Assembly (NCBI GenBank): GCA_036937835.1
Contig: CM072861.1
Location: 5,124,001-5,188,000, forward strand
DNA from: Pampus argenteus
Lineage: Eukaryota; Chordata; Actinopteri; Scombriformes; Stromateidae
Direction of reading: 5' to 3'
DNA length: 64,000 nucleotides
Shown here: positions 38,676 to 48,600 of the stretch, piece by piece
How positions within the stretch are numbered: position 1 is the first letter of the stretch
Layout: each line of letters opens with the position of its first letter
The notes under the pieces: generated by a model
What the model was told of the DNA's origin: nothing
The model's input: the letters and a program-made list of their open reading frames with translations, nothing else
The model's database searches: none
Position numbers and translations under genes: made by a program

Positions 38676-41600
38676 TTTTCAAGGATTCATGATTTTTATT
38701 TGTCATTACAACACATGTAAACATGGGATGCAACGAAATTGGTGGGGATGGGGATGGGGGGCAGGGGCTACAGGGGTCCTCCAGAGTTCAACAGTCTCAC
38801 AGCTTCTGGGAAGAAGCTGTTCCTCAGTCTGGTGGTCCTGCTCTTAATGCTCCGCAGCCTCCTGCCCGAGGGGAGAGGGGCAAACAGAGCATGTGCGGGG
38901 TGAGTGGGGTCCTTCATGATGCAGGAGGCCCTTTTCCTGCACTTGGAGGTGTAAGTGTCCGTGGTGGTGGGTAGGCTGCATCCCACAGTCCTTTGTGCAG
39001 CTTTGACCACCCTCTGCAGAGCCTTCTTCTCTGCTGCAGAGCAGCTGCCGTGCCACACACTGATGCAGGTGCACATGACGCTTTCCACCACACATCTGTA
39101 GAAGGAGGTCAGGACAGAGCTCCCCAGTCCAGCACGCCGCAGCTTCCTGAGGAAGTAGAGGCGCTGGTGTGCCTTCCTAACCAGATAGGAAGTGTTGGTG
39201 CTCCAGGTGAGGTCGTTTGCGATGTTCACGCCCAGGTACCTGAAGCTGGAGACCACTTCCACCGCTATCCCTCCGATGTGCAGGGGAGGGGGGAGATGTC
39301 TGCCACTTCTGAAGTCCACGATCATCTCCTTGGTCTTCTTCACGTTGATGCAGAGGTTGTTTTCTCTGCACCAACCCTCCAGGTGTTCCACTTCCTGCCT
39401 GTAGCCCGAGTCATCGCTGTTAGCTATTCGTTCAACCACAACTGTGTCATCTGCAAACTTCACGATTAGACAGCTCGGATGTCTCGCTGAGCAGTCGTGT
39501 GTGAGCAGAGTGAACAAAAGGGGGCTCAGCACACAACCCTGGGGGGAGCCTGTGCTGAGGGTGATGGTGGAGGAGGAGATGTCGTGGATCTTCACAGACT
39601 GCGGTCTTTTCGAAAGGAAGTCCAGCACCCAGTTGCAGAGGGTAGAGCTCAGCCCGAGTGTGGTCAGTTTCGAAACCAGGGTCTGCGGTCTGATGGTGTT
39701 GAACGCAGACGTGAAGTCCACAAAGAGCAGGCGAACATAAGAGTCCTTCTTCTCTAAGTGGGTGAGGGCTGTGTGGACCACAGAAGAAATGGCATCCTCT
39801 GTGGATCGATTCTTTCTATATGCATACTGGTGTGGGTCCACAGTGACGTCGATGCAGTCTTTGATGTGGGCCATCACCAGTCTCTCGAAGCACTTCATGA
39901 CTATCGGTGTGAGGGCAACCGGCCGATAGTCATTCAGGCCTGTCACTGTGGAGGTTTTGGGGATGGGGATGATTGTGGCCGTCTTTAGGCAGGTAGGGAC
40001 CGCTGCTTGTTGGAGGGAGGTGTTAAAGATGTCTGTCAGGACATCTGTCAGCTGGTGTGCACAGCTCCTCAGCAGCCTCCCGGAGATGTTATCGGGACCC
40101 GTAGCTTTGCGTGGGTTAATCCTCTAGAGGGTTCTCCTCACCTCTGCTGGGGTCACGCTGAGAGGCTCTTCACCTGGTGGTGGAGTGAGTCTGGTACTGG
40201 GGGATGTGTTTGGGTCATCAAAGCGGGCGTAGAAAGTGTTGAGAGCGTCGGGCAGAGAGGGTTCCCTGGGGCACTGTGCATCTCTGGTGCTGTAGTCTGT
40301 GATGCACTTTATGCCCCTCCACATACTCCGTGGATCGTTAGATGTAAAATGTCCCTCGATCCTCCGGGCATATGTGGCCTTGGCCCTCTTTACTCCTGCT
40401 ATCAGCCGTCTCCTAGCCGCTCTGAGTGCCAGTCTGTCACCTGACCTGAACGCAGCATCCCTGGCTTTCAGCAGAGACCTGACCTCCACATTCAGCCTGG
40501 GTTTCTGGTTCGGGTAGACTGTTATTGTCCTGGTGGTTGTGACATCCTCTGCTACATCAGCTGACGTATATTCCTCCAGGTCCACCTGTCCCTCCAGGGC
40601 AGCTGCCTCCCTGAAGATTTGCCAGTCTGTGCGCTGGAAACAGTCCTGCAGTGTTAGGGCGGCATCACTGGGCCACACGGTGATAGTCCTCTGTGTTGGC
40701 GTGTGGCGTCTGAGCAGAGGACGGTAGGCGTGGACCAGCACGATGGAGATGTGGTCGGAGAGGCCCAGGTGGGGGTGGGGGACGGCTCTGTATGCGTCTT
40801 TTTTGTTGGTGTAAACACGGTCCAGCGTGTTATCTCCTCGTGTCGGTATGGTGACATGCTGGTGGAACTTAGGCAGAGTGTCTGTCAGGTTTACGTGATT
40901 AAAATCCCCTGCAACCACGTAAAATGCCTCCGGGTGCTTGTGCTGGAGCGAGCTGATGATGTCATGAAGCTCCTTAAGCGCTTCGTTAGCATTAGCACCC
41001 GGTGGGATGTAAACAGCCATGACAAACACCGCCGTAAACTCACGAGGCAAGTAGTGTGGCCGGCACTTCACAGTCATGTACTCTACTGCCTCGGAGCAGT
41101 GGCTGTTCACCAAAGCACAGTTCGTACACCAACCTTTGTTCACGTAGATAATCCGCCCCCGCGGGCTTTCCCTGACTGCTGGTTACGGTCCGCTCGGAAG
41201 AGAAGCCGGCCGTCGATCTGAAAGGCTGAGTCCGGCATGTTGTCGTTAAGCCAGGTTTCAGTGAGACAAAGCACCGCACAGTTCGTCATCTCACGGGAAG
41301 CCCTCAGCCTCAGTCGAAGTAGGTCCATCTTGTTGTCCAGAGAACGGACATTGGAGAGGAACAGTGGCGGGATCGGTGGTCTCCCCGCATTAGCTTTTAG
41401 CCTGGCTAGCAGTCCGCTCCGTTTACCCCTCTTCTGCTTCCTTGCACACCGCTTCCGCTTGCCGTTTGTTCAGCGGGCACCTCTGCGCCAGCCCGATGTC
41501 CTCAGGAGCTGCAGTCTGCCCAGCAAGGCCCTGAGTCCGAGGGCCGCTGTTGTTATTATTGGTGTTGCTGTTTTTGTTTCTCTGACCAAACCGTCCTTTA

Positions 41601-41751
41601 TTATGAAAAGTTCGGTTCGGCTATACATAGTACGCTTGTTAACACAAGCAACACGAGTGCAGTTGGCCTCGGGACCAACGGTAAAAGTACTAAAAGAGGG
41701 CTTGACCCCGGGAGCACGAGAAGCCGCTGCACTGTTGCGCGCCGCCATCTT
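38676..41751 (-). mobile_element. nearly full-length L2/CR1-group LINE, inserted in the Tc1-like element
   Basis: On the minus strand it runs from a GC-rich 5' part (41,751, CTTGTAAGATGGCGGCGC-type start) through endonuclease and RT to a short 3' UTR ending in CAAGGATTC-type repeats at about 38,680. Only a few lesions are seen in ORF2. Its two ends, joined, also occur at 32,290-32,455. Confidence 0.8.
38768..41328 (-). pseudogene. LINE ORF2 (AP endonuclease + reverse transcriptase), one frameshift and one stop
   Basis: The endonuclease starts near 41,328 (CAVLCLTETWLNDNMPDSAF; the ETW glutamate is catalytic). A frameshift at about 41,150 follows. The next frame runs from 41,143 with AGDFNH and LSDHISI, typical endonuclease end motifs. 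A single TAG at 40,124-40,126 interrupts an otherwise continuous frame; RT then shows DPHQYAYRKNRSTEDAI, FVDFTSAFNTI, GSPQGCVLSPLLF, FADDTVVV (catalytic Asp pair) and INVKKTKEMIVDFR, and ends with PSGRRLRSIKSRTTRLRNSF at the C-terminus. The enzyme nicks target DNA and copies its own RNA there. This copy is inactive but young-looking. Confidence 0.85.
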
Positions 41752-42463
41752 ACCAACTCCCTCCAAAGATTTTCTATGAGGTTGAGATCTGGTGACTGGC
41801 TAGGCCACTCCAGGACTGCTTATTACAAAGCCACTACTTTGTTGCCCGGGCAGTGTGTTCAGGATGATTGTCATGCTGAAAGACCCAGTTTCATCTTCAG
41901 TGCCTTTGAATGCTGATGGAAGGTTTTCACCCAAAATCTCATGATACATTGCCCCATTCATTCTCCTTTACACAGATCAGTCATCCTTTGCAGAAAAAAC
42001 AGTCCAAAAGCATGATGTTTCCACCCCCATGCTTCACAGTAGGTGTGAGTGCAAGGTCTACAATTTTGTTTCTGGTGTTTTTGACAGCTCTTTGGTCTTG
42101 GATATAGTGGGGTTTGGTGTTAACTGTTTGAAGTTGTGGACAGGTTTCTTTTATACTGATAACGAGTTAAAAACAGGTGCCATTAATACAGGTAACAAGT
42201 TGAGGACAGAGGAGCCTCTTAAAGAAGAAGTTACAGAAGTGAGAGTCAGAAATCTTGCTTGTTTGTTGGTGACCAAATACTTATTTTAAGGGATTTACTA
42301 ATCAATTCATTTAAAATCATACAATGTCACTTTCTGGATTTTCCCCCCTCATTTTCTTTAATAGTTGAAGTGTACCAATGATGAAAATCACAGGCTTATC
42401 TCATATTTTTTTAAGTGGGAGACCTTGCACAGTTGATGGTTGAATTGATGGTTCCCCACTGTA

Positions 42464-43591
42464 TGCATCAGGCGAAACTGCAGAAAAATAAAGACTCATG
42501 TCTGCCATCAGCTTTTGAGCTGGTCATGCCAGATTCAATACAGAAAATCACTGACTAATCTAAAAGGATGGCACATTTAGATGCATATTGGCCCACTGCA
42601 TTTCTTTGCAGCTTTCACTTGAAGTAAGTCATAGCTGATTAAAAAGTAAGGCATGTGGGAACTGTTGCTTCCACCAGTGGTCAGGAAGTGGCACAAGGAA
42701 GGCCTTTCCTCAAACCAACATGCAGCACGACCATCAGCTGCACATACCAGGCATCACATTTGCTGCCATTTTAATCTACTTAATGTTAGCAGAAGGCTGG
42801 ATTTGAAAAGTTTACGATACCCTAGACTTCCTTAATTTTGTTCAATCATGTAGTGTTTCCTTCAGAAAAGTAGTGATAATATCTTTAAACTACCAAAGTC
42901 ACCAGAATGTCATGAGTTTCAAAGAAATCACTCCAGTTACATATCCTCCCTCCATACACCCTCAGTCATTTGTTATCACTTGGACAGGCAAACTAAATAT
43001 AACAAAATATAACAAAAATATAACAGGAAACCTTTCCAAGATGTTTAAAAGCCTCCGTAAGCAAACAGTTCTACACATACATTTTGCCTCTACATGGAGC
43101 CTCCAGCCAAACCTTCCATTATCACATCAAATCGTGCCAGCTCTTAACATTGCTGACTGAGAATTGGTGGCTTACTTAATAGAAGCATTGCCAACGTAGG
43201 AACTGTATCCAGCTTTGGACAACTAGCTTGGCAGCCCACCGCACTGCAGTTTTCCAAGTGACCGGGTTCCAAGTTTCAAAGCTGTGTTGGTGCTCTCTCC
43301 CTGATAAAAATACTCTGACAACATGTTTGTTCAAATGTTTTACAGCCTTCCACCTTTCCGCCTTACTGCTCAGTTTTTGAGGTGTTTGAGTACAGTTTAT
43401 TAAAGACAAAAAAACAAACATTTATTGACTAAGTGTGATGGCAGCTGTGGTCTATTGAAATAGACATTGAATGTTTATCCTGAATTACAATCCCAATTAA
43501 TTTACTCATCTTGTGTTAAGTGTTGGGCAGTTACATATTACTGAGTATAGTAATGTGTAGAGTAAGATTACAATTTGAAATACAGCCATTA
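42464..43591. other. left flank of the provirus, no gene
   Basis: AT-rich DNA. Near 43,518-43,535 GTGTTGGGCAGTTACATATT recalls a transposon end also suggested at 5,480. Confidence 0.4.
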
Positions 43592-44130
43592 CACTTGTCA
43601 AGTAAGTCGAGGCCCAGCTCAAGTAAGTCGAGGCCCAGCTCAAGCCACAACAGTGGTAAACCAAAGAAGGGATCAGATATGTCTCAGAGAAGAAAGATAA
43701 GCCGTAAAGCAAGCTATAATACCAAGTATGAAGCAGACCCCAGTAAAGTTACCAAGTATGAAGCAGTCCCCAGTAAAGTTAAAATTAGAAGAGTGGAAAG
43801 TACCAAAGCTCCCAAAAAAGAGGAAATCAGAAGAGTGGAAAGTACCGAAGCTCCCAAAAAGAAGAAGCATAGAGTCTGATATGTCACGTACTAAAATGAT
43901 TGTTATAAGATATATAAGCATTTGTGATTATAACTGTGATTATGTGTATGTTGATTACTGTAGTGATTATAACTGTGTTGTGTATGATGATTACTGTTGA
44001 AAATAAGAAAGTAATCATAAAGTAGTTGGAAAGTTAAATTACTTTTAAAATTGATAAAGAAATCAAAGAATGTGATTAATGAGTTAAGAGATAACATGAT
44101 TTAAAGTAACATGATTGAAGGTAACATGTT

Positions 44131-44152
44131 AATCAAAGTGTTTTAATCAAAG
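44131..44152 (+). promoter_or_regulatory. two TCF/LEF-like sites in U3
   Basis: AATCAAAG occurs at 44,131-44,138 and 44,145-44,152 in a tandem 14-bp unit; it fits the WWCAAAG consensus. The same pair occurs in the 3' LTR at +15,436. Binding is inferred only. Confidence 0.4.
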
Positions 44153-44202
44153 TGTTTTAATGTTTAAACATAACTGTAAGAAAGAGCAGATTGTTGCAAC
44201 AT

Positions 44203-44297
44203 TAAGGTGCGGCCGTAAAAGAGGAAGTAGGGCACATGATGGTGACCTAATGTAAGGCCGAAAAGAGGAAGTAAGGCACATGATGGTGACCTAATGT
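44203..44297 (+). promoter_or_regulatory. duplicated U3 enhancer-like block with ETS-like cores
   Basis: Two adjacent copies share AAAAGAGGAAGTA and GGCACATGATGGTGACCTAA. Each holds AGAGGAAGT, an ETS/PU.1-type core. They lie 20-110 bp upstream of the TATA box, the usual place for retroviral enhancers. The 3' LTR copy is at about 59,639-59,733. Confidence 0.5.
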
Positions 44298-44316
44298 CAG
44301 AGAAATAGCAAAATGG

Positions 44317-44325
44317 TATAAAAAG
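44317..44325 (+). promoter_or_regulatory. LTR promoter TATA box
   Basis: TATAAAAAG lies in GC-richer DNA just after the duplicated enhancer-like block. Transcription would start about 25-30 bp downstream (near 44,345). The 3' LTR equivalent is at 59,753-59,761. Confidence 0.85.
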
Positions 44326-44862
44326 GGGGTGCAAGGAGGAGATCGCTGCTGTTCGTCGCCGTCCTTTGCTGTCACTGTCTACTGCTACAACCCCAGAGGG
44401 GAATTCAGGAAAGAAGAACTTTTGGAGGACTCTGACTAGTTTCTTCTCCATAAAGAAGATTGGACTTGTGAGCATAAAGAAGAGGATCTACAAAGAATAC
44501 TTCAAGTTACCAATTTGGACCATGATGACACAGAGGGAACCAACCGAGCACGGCAGCCCTTGGAGTATAAATTGAACTTTGTGATCCAATAACTCACCGA
44601 CACTAAAGAAAATAACCACAGGGACATTTGAGCTTTTCCATGCTCATAGGATTACTCTTGTTGGACATTGACTTTGAGTGTTGAAGCAGAGGACTTTGTG
44701 GCCACGGAGTCAAGCTTATCCATCTTCATCTAAAATTGATAAGTAACATTTTGCCTCAGTAAAATTAATATTCAGTTAATCTTAATTATTATTATTATTA
44801 CTATTATTTTGAATTATGTTTTAATCGATGTATTGCTGATGCTTCCCTGCTAAAATATGCTC

Positions 44863-44868
44863 AATAAA
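44863..44868 (+). terminator. LTR polyadenylation signal AATAAA
   Basis: This is the only well-placed AATAAA downstream of the TATA box. In the 3' LTR (60,299-60,304) it would direct 3' end formation of all viral RNAs. Confidence 0.7.
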
Positions 44869-45320
44869 TTTATAGATTGAATCAAAGAGAAGTAGTGGAC
44901 ATTGAATTATATGTACAGTATTTCCATGATGGTAAAAAGTTAGGATTGAAGTGTGCTTATATCTAAAGGTTCTGAAAGGTTACTCTAGCTCCTAAATATA
45001 TGAAACAATATCCTTGTGGCTTGTATTCCTAGTCACTAAAAATACCTAGTTGTTACCAAGTGCAACGATCATGAGAGGGGAGCTGCCATAACGGGTGTGG
45101 CTGATTTTATTGTACTAACTCAGGGGCTATTCAGTTAGTCATAAGGTCAGTGGAAGCAGGGTAAGACATCCGAACGCTAAGGCAGTGAGAGGCTAGGCGA
45201 GTCTCCTCGACGCCAGCTTAAATAAGTTGATCGGTTCTACCAGAGTAATACTCTGTGGCGATTGACTTCGGACCCTTTAGTTGGAGAGCTGGACCAGTGT
45301 AAGATTGGGGATCGACATTC

Positions 45321-45338
45321 TGGCGCCCAACGTGGGGC
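45321..45338 (+). other. primer binding site, tRNA-Lys1,2 type
   Basis: TGGCGCCCAACGTGGGGC is the 18-nt complement of the tRNA-Lys1,2 3' end, as used by foamy viruses, MMTV and visna virus. It starts 3 nt (TTC) after the LTR end CA. Confidence 0.93.
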
Positions 45339-45459
45339 CCCGATTGAATATCGGAGCCTGAACGGAACCCCAGCGGAGAGCTAACCGCTGGTCGAGTGGA
45401 CGACGACCCCGAGAGAGGCGAGCAGCAGAGAGGAACTGCCCGATCGCTGAAACCCCGGT

Positions 45460-45472
45460 GCCCGGTGAGGAC
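45460..45472 (+). promoter_or_regulatory. candidate major splice donor in the leader
   Basis: CCG|GTGAGG with the cut after 45,464 is a strong donor match between the primer binding site and gag, where retroviruses place the common 5' splice site. It would feed the env and accessory mRNAs. Confidence 0.55.
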
Positions 45473-45671
45473 AACCAGAGCGACCGGACCCGCAGAGACA
45501 GCAGTCAACCAGCGGGAGAAGGAGCAGTAGCAGTAGGGAGCTCCGACAGAGAGGACCCCGAGACTACGCTGAATAGCCAAACTAGTCTGCCAACCATCCC
45601 GATCTCCAGACGTGTACGAGCGGCTTTGGGAAGTAGACGACTCGAGACGACAAAGACTACGCCCCCGAAAG

Positions 45672-48600
45672 ATGGACGGGGAATTCGACAACATGGGGTT
45701 GCAAGGACAGCCGCCGTCGGACCCCGCAGCAACAAGAAGTGAGGGACCATCCCACCCGAAGGGTGCTGAAGGAGGATGGGACCCCCAGCGAATGGAAGGG
45801 AGTATGGACTCCCCCATAACCCAGAAGTTAAAGCAGTTACAAGAAAAATGGAGTGCAGAAAACTTCGAGAGCTACAAGTTGGTGTTCCGGGTAATCCCCA
45901 TGGGGGGAGGTCTGGAAAAATGGGACCCGACCGTGCTCCAGCATTTGCTGGATCATGCTCCGGGGACCACAAAAGAAGACAAGATAACTCGAATAAAAAA
46001 GATTTATGAAGAGTGTGATATGTACAGAGCCCCAAGAATGCTGGATGGCCAGACCATCCTGGTCATGGAAAGTCCCCGAGCTGTGTCGGGGAGAGAAGGG
46101 ATCAAGCAATGGCTACAGTGGTGGACCAGAATCCTAAAGTACTGGACAATGGGACACATCACCACCATGGTGAGTCCAGCAAGGGACTTTGACGCTGGGG
46201 TGAAGCTGCTGGCGGTTCAGACCAAAATGGATTTTGCATTGGTGAATGACAGAGCTAAAGCAGCCCCTCGCCATAAAGATTACACTACAGAGATGGAAAA
46301 TCTACATGAGGCTGCAGCCCAACACCACGATAAATATAGTGACGTAGATGAAGTCACTAGCAGAACCTCCAAGACCGCTGCCTACTCTGAGGGAGAAGAG
46401 GAGGAGAGAGACGAAGGTGACGAAGAACAGAGTGATTCGGACAGCTTCAGCAGCGATAGTTCCGAACAAGATGATTCTCCGGAACCGCGCCAGTTACCCG
46501 GCAACCTCACCAACGCAGCTACGCCAGCGGTCCACCAGTTGGCCAAACAACTGGAACCCATGCTACAATTTACTCCTTACAACCCGCCAGGTTATAAGGG
46601 GGAAACAAAGAAGGAAGGGGAGGACCCCCAATGCAAAGAACTTCGAGGGGTCTGGGAAGGAGAAGGCCCCCAGTGCTCGAACCTTCGTCCGGAGCATCGA
46701 AAGAAAAAAGGCAAAACTAACAGGCCTGAGCCGACCAGTGACCAGGAGGACTCTGCTAAGCCTGGCCCATCACGCAAGCCCCCACCAAGCCGTCCTGATG
46801 AATCCCTGATCGGAATAGCTGCGGACCTCAGAGCAATGCCAGAGGGAGCACAGCAGATAAAGAACCAGTCGGGAGTCAAAGTATACAGCTTCGTGGGAAA
46901 ACCTGCAAATATTGACAGTGATGCCTTGATACTCTTTGCTACTGAAAATGGAGGGATCCTGAGCAAGGTGATGGCGAGCTACATGAGAGGTGTAGCAGGG
47001 AAGGAGTATGCTGGCGAGTTGAAGGAACAGATCGGCAAGCATAGAGAGGTGCTGGTGACCAGTGGTGGAAAACTTCCACATCATGCTGTAATTCATCCTA
47101 AAGTCAGAAGATATACGGCTGGAGCAGATGAAAAGAACTATGCATTAGAAATGGTAGGAGCTCTGGATAAAGGACTAGCAAAAGCCAAAGAAATGGAGTC
47201 TAGACGAGTGGTGATTAGTGTCGAAGGGCTTCGGTCGAACGAACTGAAATGGGAAATTGCCGAGAAAGCTGCATGGGCAGTAGTGAGGATGGACTGGGGA
47301 GACCCTGGCTGGGGTAATCCCATTAAAGAATATGTAATCCTGCTGCCACCAGATCGAAAGGAGCAGAAAGTGAGGAAAGCGTTGGAGGGAGTGACCCCGC
47401 CTGATCCTGCCAGTGATGAAGGGGAACAGAGTTTCCAGCAACAGAGTACGCCCAGAAATCCTCCGTCAACTTCTAAAGAACCAAAGGTGCCATCTCCCAG
47501 GGAAGCAGGGGACAACAGTGGCCCATCGCATACCCCGGCAAGTATGGGCGTCGCCGGCGCTTCCGATGACCCTGTACTACCGGAGGGTGAAGGGACTTTG
47601 TCCGGCGCCCTGGGGAGTTTACATTTGGACGATGCTTCTGAGGAAGAAGACGAGGTGATGAGTCGAGCATCAGTGGCTGAGGAAAGGCGAGAGGGACCAC
47701 CAACGGTGCTCAGAACAGCAACCAGGAAAGGAGACAAGAAACCTGTAGTCCTGCCTGATGTTAGGAGAGCAACAGAGAGACTGGCCAGAGCTTTAACCTG
47801 GGGACACATCGAGACCCGTGATAACCGCAGGGCATACATGCCAGAAGTCGGACAGACGGACTACGAGATCCCCCAGGAATGGGCAGGTCGCCTGGATGAG
47901 ACTATGGGAATAGAAGTAATAGCTCCAGTAGGAGAATGGGCTAATTTTCTAATGATGCCTTCATCCTCCACTCTGGCTGCTTGCACTGAACTGACTCAGA
48001 ACATGAGAATGAGCTTTTTAGCAATAACCCATGATGTTATGCTAAGAAGGCTCAAAAAAGCGGCACATAAAGAGGCCAAGAAAGCGGAGGCCGAGAGGCG
48101 ACAGGATGACGAGGTGTCGTCTGACGAGGGCCAAGAAGGAGCTGAACTCCAACCACAGAGTGTAAGAATCCCACAAAGTACCTGTGAACCTGCCAAACCA
48201 ATGTCTGGGGGTGACGACTTCGTAGAGTTCAAAAAGCTGAAAGCCCTGGTGAGAGCCAAGAAGGATGGGGAATCGGAAGCAAGTTATCTGAGGTCCGTGT
48301 GGGAACAAGTCAACCGGGCCACCAATAACGAGGAGGCGAAAAGGCTGTGGCTGGGGAGTGAGACGGGAGAGGTTATAGACAAAGGAGATTCCATTCAGGA
48401 CCATTATGCTCGCATAGTCCTGGAGGATTTTAATGATGAAGAAGCCTTCCTGGAAAAGTGTCGTGAGGGCCTGTCCAAAGGGAGAACCCTGACCCAAATA
48501 TGGCATGGTATCAAGAAGCAAGTGGAACCCCTGAGATTCGTCAAGGCGTTGAGGATAGTAACAAAGAACCGACGGGGGGAAGCGAAGTTCGCTACTATGC

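Larger units (their letters stand above)
38330..42461. mobile_element. Tc1-like DNA transposon remnant split by a LINE
   Basis: The terminal repeats read CAGTGGGGCAAAAAAGTG (left) and end CCCCACTG (right), each next to TA, the target site duplicated by Tc1/mariner elements. Inner phrases such as TTAAAAAGATGATAGACCTG and GTAATTTTCATCATAGGTAC on the left, and GGTTGAGATCTGGTGACTGG, CCATGCTTCACAGTAGGTGT and TTTCTGGTGTTTTTGACAGC on the right, match the common fish Tc1-like family read from its 3' side. The transposase gene is largely deleted (no DDE domain readable). A LINE sits at about 38,676-41,751 and splits the phrase before CCAACTCCCTCCAAAG. Confidence 0.8.
43596..45317 (+). repeat. 5' LTR
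   Basis: It begins TGTCAAG and ends GATCGACA (TGTC/GACA inverted ends). U3 is about 750 bp, with in-frame tandem repeats shared with the ORF-E C-terminus, two TCF/LEF-like sites, two copies of a 44-bp block with an ETS-like core, and a TATA box at 44,317. R is about 540 nt if transcription starts near 44,345 and the AATAAA at 44,863 is used. U5 runs to 45,317. Offset to the 3' LTR is exactly 15,436 bp throughout. Confidence 0.97.

Noticed and set aside
38993..39469. Plus-strand open frames across the LINE at 38.9-41.8 kb
   Set aside because: They are antisense shadows of the minus-strand LINE ORF2.
43520..43879. Open frame across the left edge of the 5' LTR encoding basic repeats
   Set aside because: It is the LTR copy of the ORF-E C-terminus with a chance cellular extension; there is no ATG or promoter upstream.
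45218..45817. Minus-strand frame of about 199 codons over the 5' LTR end and leader
   Set aside because: Considered as an antisense gene (as HBZ in HTLV). It crosses the primer site, is rich in Ser/Pro/Gly from GC-rich DNA, has no domain, and part is lost in the 3' LTR context. It is probably a shadow of the leader/gag DNA.
47138..47839. Minus-strand frame of about 233 codons opposite gag
   Set aside because: Ser/Leu-rich composition expected from the reverse of a purine-rich coding strand; no motif.
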